A stretch of DNA of 7,098 nucleotides from Christensenellaceae bacterium (GCA_948482865.1 CAOMHR010000082.1:1-7098); one strand, 5' to 3'; shown: positions 1 to 6,653, counted from the first letter of the stretch. Notes: generated from the sequence alone by a model not told the origin. Translations and numbers: made by a program.

Positions 1-1
1 T

Positions 2-3000
2 GCCGAAAACGTCTGCGAAATACGCGCGTACAACAAAAGCACAGGTAAAGAAACTACTTCGAATTACGATATAACCGTGCTTTACGGCACGCTTTCCGTC
101 ACGGCGGCAAAGCTCACCGTAAACTCGCAGAATTGCACCTGGGTTTACGACGGAGCGGAGCATAGTTTCAACGGATACTTTCAGGAAGGGCTTAGCGATA
201 TACATACCGTAACCGCAACCGCAATTTCCGATATAACAAACGTGGGCGAATGCGCTAACGTTATAGAAGTAAAAGTTTTTGCGGGCGAGCGCGAAGTCAC
301 CGCCAATTACGATATAGAATATTTCTGGGGTACGCTTAAAATCACGCCCCGTTCCGTTACGGTGTACGCAGCCGGCACGGAAATTGTATATGACGGAGCT
401 TCGCATACCCACAACGCGGTTGTCGGCGAAAATCTCGCCGCGGGACATGTCGTAAGCGGGCAGACTTACGGCGGCGGCACGGTCGCGGGCGAGTACGTTA
501 ACAGGGTGACGGACGGCACGGTTGAAATTTGCGACGCGAAAGGTAAACCCGTTTCGTCAAACTATGAAATAGCAGTTGCGGACGGCGTAATTAAAATTAT
601 ACCGCGCCCTGTAACTGTAACAACCGCCGACGGCGAATGGATTTACGACGAGGAAGTACACGGCGACCCGACTTATAAAATTACTTCCACGGCGGGTTTT
701 GCGCTTGTCGCGGGACACAGAGCCGTTGTTGAAAGCGATACCGAAATCCGCGACGCGGGCAAGATAAACAACAAAATTATAATCAGAGTTTTCGCAGGCT
801 CGTCCGATTTAACCGTAAACTACGATATAACTTACGTAAACGGCGCGCTGACCGTAAAACCCAGACCGATAACGGTCACCACCGCAAGCGGCAGCACCGT
901 ATACGGCGAACCGCTGGAAGCAAACGAGTATAAACTCACTTCCGACCTTTCGCCCGCATTGGTCAAGGACCATTACGAAGAAGTTACGTTCACAGGCTCG
1001 CAAGTAGCTGCGGGAATAGGCAAAAACGACGCGGATGTAAAAATACTGTCCGCCGACGGTGACAAAACAGCAAACTATGCTATAAACCTGATTAAGGGAA
1101 CGCTTACCGTATCGCCACGACCGATAACCGTAATTTCGCGCGACGGGCAATGGACTTACGACGGTTTGGCGCATACGCGGTCTGCGTTCGATATTTCCGA
1201 CCGAAAGGGAATGGGGCTTGCCAAAGGGCAGAGCGCGGAACTTTCTTCATATACGTCTGTAACGGACGTCGGAGAAAAGAAAAATTTAATTACCGTAAAC
1301 ATACTTGCCGACGGCGAAGTGGTAACCGAAAACTACGATATAACTTACGAGTACGGAAATCTTACCGTCTTGCCGAGACCTGTAACAGTGACGGCTGGCA
1401 GCGCGCAAAAGGTATACGACGGCGCGCCCTTGACCCGTTCTACGGTAAGCGGAGATAATCTTGTCGGCGGACATAAGGTTGCCGCGCAGACGTCGGGTTC
1501 GCAGACGGACGCGGGCGAAAGCGCAAATATAATTGTCGGCGGCTCCGTTATAATCCGCGACGCAAGTGGCAACAACGTTACGCGGAACTATAAAATTTCT
1601 CTTGCGGGCGGCATATTGAAAGTCACGCAACGCGAAATTACCGTAAAACCGAGCGACGCGCAAAAGATATACGACGGCGACCCCCTGACCGGCAAACTTT
1701 ACGGCGCGGCTGAACCCGACCAACTTGTTAAGGGACATAAAATTACCGCCGCGACCACAGGTTCGCAGACTAATGCGGGAGAAGGCGTAAATTATATAGT
1801 TCGGTCAACGGTAAGAATTACCGACTCCTACGGCAGGGACGTTACCGCAAATTACGCGGTGGAAACTGCAAGCGGCAAACTGACTGTCTTCCCGAGACCC
1901 GTCACGGTTACCGCAGGGTCCGCGCAAAAGGAATATGACGGAGCGCCGCTGACCTGCGCGGAGTACACGGTGACTTCCGCTTACACGCCCGCGCTGGTTA
2001 AAGACCATAAATTAAAGGCGGAAGTAAGCGGTTCGCAGACGGACGTAGGCGAAAGCCCGAACGTTGCGGCAAGCGTGCGCATTTCTTCCGCGGCTGGCGA
2101 CGTTACGGGCAACTACGCAATAGCGGTTGTTGACGGTACTCTCACCGTCACAGGCAAAAAGCTGACCGTGACCACCGCGGACGGCGGTTGGGTCTACGAC
2201 GGCGGCGACCATTACGTGGACAGTTTCAGGTGTGACGGGCTTATTGACGGACATCAGGCTTCGCGCAAGGAAATAGAAGCCTTTGTAAACGCGGGCAGTT
2301 ACGAAAACAAACTTACCGTTACGATTTCCTGCGGCGAAGACGACGTTACGGACTGTTACAGCATAACTTACATTTACGGTACGGTTACGGTTGCAAAGCG
2401 CGAAGTGCGCGTCACCACCGACGGCGGTGAATGGGTGTACGACAATACGCCCCATTCCAATCCTTCCGCAAATGTAGACGCGGGCAGTCCTTATGGTCTG
2501 GTAGACGGTCACGGATTTACATATTCGGACGCGGCTGAAATCGTAACCGTGGGCGAAGCGGAAAACAAAATCACCTTAGGCGTTGCCGAAGGCGAAACGG
2601 ACAGGACTTCTAACTATGATATTCATGTGACTTGCGGCGCGCTGAAAGTCACAAAGCGACCTGTAACGGTAACTTACCGTTTTGACAGTATTTACTTTAC
2701 GGGCGCGCCCGTAAACAGCGTTATAACTTCGGAGTACTATTTCCGCAGCGTGTCGGAATACAGCCTTGTGGACGAAACGCAGGTAACCGTGACCGTGCTT
2801 TGCGACGAGTACGCTATCGGCGCCGCCACTCTGTATTTCGAAGAAGGCAGCGCAAAAATAACAGACTATAACAACAACGATTTGTCTTCGAACTTCGAAA
2901 TTACCCTGCTTTCAAAACAGGTCAATATTTTGAAGCGCGAGATAATTATCCGCTCTTCCGACGCGGAAAAGATTTACGACGGTCATCCGCTGACCTGCGA

Positions 3001-3487
3001 CAGTTACGAGATAGTAAACAGAATTTATTCTAATCCCGTTTTTGTTTCGGACGCCACGGTGGAAGGACACAGAGCAGAAGCGGGGATTACATTTACAGGT
3101 TCTATTACCCAGATAGGAGAACAGCCCAACAGTTTCACCGTCGACAGTTTTAAAGTGCTTGACGGCGCGGGCAACGACCTAACTTACGGATATACCTTTG
3201 TTGAAGAATACGGCAACCTGTACGTAACCGAATTCGGCAGTCTGTACGTAACTACGGCTGGCGCGAGCAAAATGTACGACGGTACGCCGCTTACCAATAA
3301 TAGTTATGAAGTGAAAAGCACTCTGGCGGAAGGTTACACTTACGAAATACGTGTGACGGGCAGCCGTACCGAAGTGGGTTCGTCGTACAACACTTTTGAC
3401 GTGACGGTATTCTCTCCGTCGGGCGCGGACGTCACTTCGGGACTAAGGCTGGTTTCAAAGCGGGGCTGGCTCATTGTTTACGACAGA
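2..3487 (+). repeat. Upstream MBG-like repeat array: 1 partial + 13 complete units
   Basis: These are protein-level tandem repeats inside the giant CDS. Unit starts, judged by the conserved R/K then xVTV junction, are at 110, 353, 608, 866, 1121, 1379, 1634, 1898, 2159, 2402, 2660, 2939 and 3236; before 110 lies the tail of one more. Unit lengths are 81-99 codons, mostly 84-88. Each has a first strand (e.g. PVTVTT), a YDG turn, a mid GH motif, a VGE/AGE..N motif, an NYDI/NYAI segment and a closing GTLTV strand. The units fit MBG-type (Pfam MBG_2-like) beta-sandwich modules, a family assignment made from recognition of the motif and not from a search. Codon choice differs between units even where the protein is the same, so most duplications are old. 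The unit at 2660 has lost the YDG motif (it reads YFTGAPV). Confidence 0.85.
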
Positions 3488-5215
3488 GAGCAAAGCGGCG
3501 TGGGCGATCTGGATCTGAGCGGCGGTATAGGCGGCGGAAACGGCACCATCGGCGGCGGTGGTGAGCCGCAAACCGCATTGAAAGTTTACTCGGAAACAAG
3601 CGGGCAAGTGTATATGCGCTTGCAGAGCTACGGCGGATATACCGGCGCAGGCTGGAATCCCGCAAACCCTTATTCGGGTACAATCGAAAACAAGTACGGT
3701 ATGAACTACCTTACAGGCTTCGCTTTGGGCGGGGCAGGACAGCAGAGCGTTTGTATGCAGGTACAGGTTATGGGAAGTTATTACTACCTGCCGTACTACC
3801 TTGCTTCGGGCGATTACGGATATAATATCCAGCAGAGCGATGTGCTGTATTCGGGCGACGCAAGCAAAATTTATTCGCTGTATTATTACCCCTACAACTA
3901 TCTGCAGGGCGGCGCGGTAAAACTGTATCTTCAAAATCTTACCGCGGCGGAGCGCGAGTACAGGCAGTTTGTCTACGACAATTACCTTGCCGTTCCGAAA
4001 GGTACTGCGGACTATCTCGAACAGGTAATCGCCGCGCAGGGTTTCAATGCTTCCGACAGCGGACTTGCCGCCAAAATAGCGTCGTACGTGCAGGGCGCGG
4101 CTACATATAATCTTGATTACGACAAAGCGCTTGACAAAGAGAGCGACGCAGTGGTAAGTTTTTTACGCGACTATAAGGAAGGCGTTTGCCGCCACTACGC
4201 CAGCGCGGCTACTCTTCTTTTTAGAATGATTGGCATACCCGCACGCTATACCGTGGGTTATACGGGCGCGACAGCCGCGGGCGAGTGGGTTGAAATCACC
4301 ACCGAAAACGCGCACGCCTGGGTTGAAATTTACGTTGACGGTATGGGCTGGGTTCAGATAGAAGTAACAGGTTCGTCCGACAGCTTGGAAGAAGAAATAA
4401 ATTTAGGTATAATCAAGCCCGCGGACGTTACGAAGGAGTACGACGGCAAGCCGCTTGTTGCAAACCGCCTGGTTGAACAGGGCAAACTTGCCGCGCTTGT
4501 CAAGGAAGGATATACTTACAGGGCGCAGTTCGGCGGTAGCCGTACCGACGTGGGAACAAGTTCAAGCCGGGTTACGAACATAACGTTGTTCGACCCCGAC
4601 GGCAAGCCCGTTAAAAATGTATTATGGACTTCGGGCGAAGGCAACCTTACCGTGGTCAGAGCGGGTACGCTTATAACGGTGCATTTGTACTATCTCGCGT
4701 GCGAGTACGACGGGCTGGGACATTCGCTGGGCAGCGGCGACTGGTTCGTAGAAGGTTTGCCCGCAGGGTTCAGAATGGAGTTTGACCCGTCTTCGGTTGC
4801 AGTGACCGATGCGTACGGTTTTGACTGGGATGCTATAAAGGCGCTTCCTTTACGGCTGTACAACGCCGCGGGGTACGAAGTTTCGGGCAATTACAACATA
4901 ATTTTCAGCTGCGACAGCGTGCAGGGCAGCCGCGGCGAAGGCATTGATATCAGCCCCAGAAATATTACCGTGACCACGCAGAGCGCAGAAAAAGAGTACG
5001 ACGGAACTCCGCTTAAAAACGGAGAGTGGTGGATATCTTTCGGCGCGCTTGCCGGCGGGCACAAAATGGAAGTGCAGGTGACCGGTTCGTTAACCGACGC
5101 GGGTATTACGGCAAACAGAGCGGAACAATACGTTGTTTACGATGAACGCGGAAACGACGTTTCCGCAAATTACAACGTTACTTATAAATTCGGAACGCTA
5201 AAAGTGATTGACTGA
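2..5215 (+). CDS. Giant MBG-repeat protein with embedded transglutaminase-like domain (5' end off window)
   Basis: The frame is open from the first complete codon (position 2) to a TGA at 5213-5215, giving 1737 visible residues. The residues before the first possible start (GTG 77) already read as the end of a repeat (SNYDI then YGTLSV), so the gene begins outside the window. Order seen: one partial and thirteen full MBG-like repeats (2-3487), Gly-rich linker (3488-3574), Tyr-rich beta-type region and transglutaminase-like core (3575-4378), a short connector, and three more repeats (4409-5212). Repeats follow the pattern xVTV...YDGxxL/H...GH...VGE.N...NYDI...GTLTV. Proteins of this build are usually extracellular stalks or adhesins; that role here is inference. 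The transglutaminase-like fold could act as a cross-linker, amidase or cysteine peptidase; the substrate is unknown. The C-terminus ends inside a repeat strand (GTLKVID) with no LPXTG-like motif, hydrophobic helix or basic tail. The gene is certain, the function is not. Confidence 0.93.
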   Translation, partial: AENVCEIRAYNKSTGKETTSNYDITVLYGTLSVTAAKLTVNSQNCTWVYDGAEHSFNGYFQEGLSDIHTVTATAISDITNVGECANVIEVKVFAGEREVTANYDIEYFWGTLKITPRSVTVYAAGTEIVYDGASHTHNAVVGENLAAGHVVSGQTYGGGTVAGEYVNRVTDGTVEICDAKGKPVSSNYEIAVADGVIKIIPRPVTVTTADGEWIYDEEVHGDPTYKITSTAGFALVAGHRAVVESDTEIRDAGKINNKIIIRVFAGSSDLTVNYDITYVNGALTVKPRPITVTTASGSTVYGEPLEANEYKLTSDLSPALVKDHYEEVTFTGSQVAAGIGKNDADVKILSADGDKTANYAINLIKGTLTVSPRPITVISRDGQWTYDGLAHTRSAFDISDRKGMGLAKGQSAELSSYTSVTDVGEKKNLITVNILADGEVVTENYDITYEYGNLTVLPRPVTVTAGSAQKVYDGAPLTRSTVSGDNLVGGHKVAAQTSGSQTDAGESANIIVGGSVIIRDASGNNVTRNYKISLAGGILKVTQREITVKPSDAQKIYDGDPLTGKLYGAAEPDQLVKGHKITAATTGSQTNAGEGVNYIVRSTVRITDSYGRDVTANYAVETASGKLTVFPRPVTVTAGSAQKEYDGAPLTCAEYTVTSAYTPALVKDHKLKAEVSGSQTDVGESPNVAASVRISSAAGDVTGNYAIAVVDGTLTVTGKKLTVTTADGGWVYDGGDHYVDSFRCDGLIDGHQASRKEIEAFVNAGSYENKLTVTISCGEDDVTDCYSITYIYGTVTVAKREVRVTTDGGEWVYDNTPHSNPSANVDAGSPYGLVDGHGFTYSDAAEIVTVGEAENKITLGVAEGETDRTSNYDIHVTCGALKVTKRPVTVTYRFDSIYFTGAPVNSVITSEYYFRSVSEYSLVDETQVTVTVLCDEYAIGAATLYFEEGSAKITDYNNNDLSSNFEITLLSKQVNILKREIIIRSSDAEKIYDGHPLTCDSYEIVNRIYSNPVFVSDATVEGHRAEAGITFTGSITQIGEQPNSFTVDSFKVLDGAGNDLTYGYTFVEEYGNLYVTEFGSLYVTTAGASKMYDGTPLTNNSYEVKSTLAEGYTYEIRVTGSRTEVGSSYNTFDVTVFSPSGADVTSGLRLVSKRGWLIVYDREQSGVGDLDLSGGIGGGNGTIGGGGEPQTALKVYSETSGQVYMRLQSYGGYTGAGWNPANPYSGTIENKYGMNYLTGFALGGAGQQSVCMQVQVMGSYYYLPYYLASGDYGYNIQQSDVLYSGDASKIYSLYYYPYNYLQGGAVKLYLQNLTAAEREYRQFVYDNYLAVPKGTADYLEQVIAAQGFNASDSGLAAKIASYVQGAATYNLDYDKALDKESDAVVSFLRDYKEGVCRHYASAATLLFRMIGIPARYTVGYTGATAAGEWVEITTENAHAWVEIYVDGMGWVQIEVTGSSDSLEEEINLGIIKPADVTKEYDGKPLVANRLVEQGKLAALVKEGYTYRAQFGGSRTDVGTSSSRVTNITLFDPDGKPVKNVLWTSGEGNLTVVRAGTLITVHLYYLACEYDGLGHSLGSGDWFVEGLPAGFRMEFDPSSVAVTDAYGFDWDAIKALPLRLYNAAGYEVSGNYNIIFSCDSVQGSRGEGIDISPRNITVTTQSAEKEYDGTPLKNGEWWISFGALAGGHKMEVQVTGSLTDAGITANRAEQYVVYDERGNDVSANYNVTYKFGTLKVID
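3488..3574 (+). other. Gly-rich interdomain linker
   Basis: About 29 codons reading EQSGVGDLDLSGG then IGGGNGTIGGGGEPQT. The stretch is rich in Gly, Ser and Asp, lacks the repeat motifs and has no expected secondary structure. It separates the last upstream repeat from the transglutaminase region and probably acts as a flexible hinge that lets the enzymatic module move relative to the stalk; the mechanical role is inference. Confidence 0.75.
3575..4378 (+). other. Transglutaminase-like domain and its N-terminal accessory region
   Basis: The core starts near 4064. It carries the family's nucleophile segment: a helix FLRDYKEGVCRHYASAATLL with Cys at 4187-4189, then RMIGIPARYTVGY, then ENAHAWVEIYVDGMGWVQIE with His at 4313-4315. 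The GIPAR...GY and AHAWVE motifs are diagnostic of the transglutaminase-like (papain-fold) superfamily. The third triad position, normally Asp in a W-V-x-x-D-x-T context, is Glu here (4361-4363, in QIEVT). The stretch before the core (3575 to about 4060) contains MRLQSYGGYTGAGW, similar to the beta-rich region that precedes this domain in other bacterial transglutaminase-like membrane and surface proteins, and a Tyr-rich segment. The enzyme class is well supported; whether it is active, and on what, cannot be told. Confidence 0.85.
4409..5212 (+). repeat. Downstream MBG-like repeats: 3 units after the enzymatic domain
   Basis: Units begin near 4409 (IIKPADVTKEYDGKPL), 4667 (TLITVHLYYLACEYDGLGHS) and 4961 (NITVTTQSAEKEYDGTPLK) and run to the last sense codon. 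Lengths are 86, 98 and 84 codons. The last unit is close to consensus (YDGTPL, GH, VTGSLTDAG, SANYN, GTLKV). The middle one is longer and carries an insertion around DAYGFDWDAIKALPL between the usual strands. Their position after the transglutaminase-like core makes that enzyme an internal module rather than a terminal one. Confidence 0.8.
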
Positions 5216-5227
5216 CGCGGTATTAAA

Positions 5228-5629
5228 ATGGCAATATTTATTTCTGACAGCCCCGAAAAGACTATGCGCTTCGGGGAACGGTATGCAAAAAATTTAAAGG
5301 GCGGCGACGTGGTTTTGCTTGACGGCGAAATGGGCGCGGGCAAGACAGTGTTTGCAAAGGGCGTTGCGCTGGGGCTTGGGATAAGCGATGAAATTTTGTC
5401 GCCGACCTACGCCTATATGAATGATTACGGCGGAAAACTTTACCACTTTGACTGTTACCGTTTAAGCAGCGGCGAGCAGGCGGAAAGTCTTGGACTTTGC
5501 GACTACTTTCACGCGGGCGGAGTATGCCTTATAGAGTGGGCGCAGAATATTTCGTCGGTACTGCCCGAAAAAGTCAGAAGAGTTACGATTGAAAAAACTG
5601 CGGACGGGAGAAAGATTGTTTATGAGTAA
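5228..5629 (+). CDS. tsaE: tRNA threonylcarbamoyladenosine biosynthesis ATPase TsaE
   Basis: A 133-residue protein of the TsaE (YjeE/YdiB) P-loop ATPase family. TsaE works in the cytoplasm with TsaB and TsaD, hydrolysing ATP to reset the complex that transfers threonylcarbamoyl to A37 of ANN-decoding tRNAs (established for the family). Visible motifs: Walker A GEMGAGKT at residues 33-40 (Lys39, Thr40; 5324-5347), the family-specific LSPTYAYMNDY, then LYHFDCYRL, and the Walker-B-like LIEWAQNI near the C-terminus. Length is a little under the 150 or so residues of the E. coli protein. ATG 5228 is the only sensible start, since the usual N-terminal region of the family follows it directly. It lies 12 bp after the stop of the giant repeat gene, has no clear Shine-Dalgarno site, and its last 8 bases overlap tsaB. 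Confidence 0.95.
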   Translation: MAIFISDSPEKTMRFGERYAKNLKGGDVVLLDGEMGAGKTVFAKGVALGLGISDEILSPTYAYMNDYGGKLYHFDCYRLSSGEQAESLGLCDYFHAGGVCLIEWAQNISSVLPEKVRRVTIEKTADGRKIVYE

Positions 5630-6221
5630 TTTTCTTGCGATAGACACGTCGTCGCGCTATCTTACCGTGCTTGCGCAAAAGGGCGGGGCAAAAAAACTTA
5701 TCTATATAGAAGACTGCGCCATGAAACATTCGTGCGTGCTTATGGGCGAAGTGGAAAGGGCGCTTGACGCTGTGAACCTGACCCCCGCGGAGTGCGACTT
5801 TTTCGCCGCTGTAACGGGACCGGGGTCGTTTACGGGCATAAGGATAGGCATAGCCACCGCAAAGGGTTTTGCCGTCGGCGCGGACAAGCCCGTCAGGGCG
5901 GTAACCGCTTTCGACCTTATTGCATATAATGTCAACAGCGAAAATTTTTATACCGTCATAGACGCGGCGCACGGTTATTATTACGTCTGCGGCTACGGCG
6001 CGGGCAGGGCGGTTACCATGCCCCCCGCGTATATCAGCCGCGAACGTGCGGAAAGCCTTTCTCCCCTTTTCGGCACTGAGCCGCTGGATCTGAAAAATTA
6101 TACAAGGCTCAACGCGGGAGAGTGTCTGGAAACTGCGGTGAAAAACAGCGCCGATATAAGCGCGGACGCGCTTTACGCGCTGTACGTCAGGAAATCACAG
6201 GCGGAGGAGAACAGAAAATGA
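5622..6221 (+). CDS. tsaB: tRNA threonylcarbamoyladenosine biosynthesis protein TsaB
   Basis: A 199-residue protein of the TsaB (YeaZ/YdiC) branch of the ASKHA fold. TsaB is the non-catalytic partner of TsaD and the docking platform on which TsaE acts in t6A synthesis. The family signatures are clear: N-terminal FLAIDTSSRYLTV (residues 4-16), MKHS (34-37), VTGPGSFTGIRIGIATAKG (64-82) with the hallmark GPGSFTG, and a C-terminal YVRKSQAEENR typical of Firmicutes members. At 199 residues it is shorter than the roughly 230 of E. coli or B. subtilis, so the C-terminal part seems trimmed, but both ends look intact. ATG 5622 is preferred to the in-frame TTG at 5589 because the family starts just before AIDTS. 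A GGGAG at 5606-5610 is a plausible, slightly distant ribosome site. It overlaps tsaE by 8 bp and rimI by 4 bp. Confidence 0.95.
   Translation: MSNFLAIDTSSRYLTVLAQKGGAKKLIYIEDCAMKHSCVLMGEVERALDAVNLTPAECDFFAAVTGPGSFTGIRIGIATAKGFAVGADKPVRAVTAFDLIAYNVNSENFYTVIDAAHGYYYVCGYGAGRAVTMPPAYISRERAESLSPLFGTEPLDLKNYTRLNAGECLETAVKNSADISADALYALYVRKSQAEENRK
6203..6209 (+). promoter_or_regulatory. Shine-Dalgarno site of rimI
   Basis: GGAGGAG ends 8 nt before the A of ATG 6218, near-ideal spacing. It lies in the last codons of tsaB and decides the rimI start: the frame is open further upstream to an alternative start near 6122, but that has no such site and would add residues foreign to the GNAT family. Confidence 0.85.
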
Positions 6222-6652
6222 TTATCCGCCCCTGGAAATACGAAGATATTCTGCGCATATCGGAAATTGAAAAAGAGTGCTTCCCGTGTGAGCCGTGGTC
6301 TTTCGGAATGCTGGCTTCTTCTTTCGGGAACGAAAATTTTTCGGGCGTGGTTGCCGAAGACGGCGGCGAAATTATAGGTTACGGCGGTTTTACCGCCGCG
6401 CAGGACACCGCCGATATAGACAATATCGCCGTGGCGGAAGATTTCCGCGGAAGCGGGGTCGCCACAGCGGTGCTTTCCGAACTTTTCAAAAAGGCGAAAC
6501 AGCGAGGCGTTGAAAAGCTGTTTCTGGAAGTGCGCGTTTCAAACTACGCCGCTATGAGTCTGTATCTCAAATGCGGGTTCAAAGGGGTGTACGCGCGTTC
6601 GCGCTACTATCCCGACGGCGAAGACTGTCTTGTGATGGTCAAGGAGCTTTAA
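6218..6652 (+). CDS. rimI: GNAT N-acetyltransferase, RimI family
   Basis: A 144-residue GNAT acetyltransferase. RimI acetylates the N-terminal amine of ribosomal protein bS18 in E. coli using acetyl-CoA; in Bacillota the partner is less certain and may be broader. Visible features: N-terminal IIRPWKYEDILRISEIEKECF (residues 2-22) with the PWS motif (26-28), motif A with IDNIAVAEDFRGSGVA (67-82), where R77-x-x-G80-x-A82 forms the acetyl-CoA pyrophosphate loop, and motif B LEVRVSNYAAMSLYLKCGF (103-121). Glu104 and Tyr116 align with the catalytic Glu103 and Tyr115 of E. coli RimI. Length matches the family. Its ATG overlaps the tsaB stop (ATGA), and it has the strongest ribosome site in the cluster. 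Placement next to tsaB/tsaE is the usual context in Bacillota and supports RimI over other GNAT families. Confidence 0.9.
   Translation: MIIRPWKYEDILRISEIEKECFPCEPWSFGMLASSFGNENFSGVVAEDGGEIIGYGGFTAAQDTADIDNIAVAEDFRGSGVATAVLSELFKKAKQRGVEKLFLEVRVSNYAAMSLYLKCGFKGVYARSRYYPDGEDCLVMVKEL
6641..6646 (+). promoter_or_regulatory. Shine-Dalgarno site of the downstream hydrolase
   Basis: AAGGAG sits inside the last codons of rimI (Lys-Glu). The 7-nt gap to the ATT at 6654 is ideal, whereas no ATG, GTG or TTG lies at a suitable distance in the hydrolase frame. This is the main evidence that the hydrolase starts at a non-canonical codon. Confidence 0.6.
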
Positions 6653-6653
6653 A

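Noticed and set aside
77..79. GTG at 77 as the start of the giant gene
   Set aside because: The frame is open to the left edge, and the 25 codons before GTG already carry repeat sequence (TTSNYDI), so 77 is internal.
1150..1458. Second plus-strand frame inside the repeats
   Set aside because: Arg-rich, low-information translation typical of an out-of-frame reading of this codon usage; no start signal.
2012..2512. Minus-strand open frame of 166 codons
   Set aside because: It lies wholly opposite the repeat CDS, has no recognisable motif, and its residues mirror the repeated codons of the plus strand; the same holds for minus-strand frames at 809-1174, 1286-1738 and 3455-3934.
110..3487. CRISPR array or DNA satellite
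   Set aside because: Units are about 255 bp, vary at silent sites and are conserved as protein, with no short identical repeats and unique spacers.
5148..5166. Perfect 8-bp inverted repeat (GCGGAAAC, 3-nt loop, GTTTCCGC)
   Set aside because: No T-run follows, it is within a conserved repeat segment (RGNDVSANYN), and a stem this size is not unexpected by chance in 7 kb; not called as a terminator.
5208..5240. TTGACT at 5208-5213 as a -35 box
   Set aside because: Any AT-rich -10 at normal spacing falls after the tsaE ATG, so it could not drive the full gene.
5589..5621. In-frame TTG 5589 as start of tsaB
   Set aside because: It would add 11 residues (KKLRTGERLF-like) not found before the AIDTS strand of the family and deepen the overlap with tsaE; ATG 5622 fits better.
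5583..5972. Minus-strand open frame opposite tsaB
   Set aside because: It is antisense to clear TsaB coding sequence, resembles no family and has no ribosome site.
6122..6217. Upstream start for rimI at 6122
   Set aside because: It would add an Arg-rich out-of-frame reading of tsaB; ATG 6218 has a GGAGGAG site and begins at the conserved IIRP strand.
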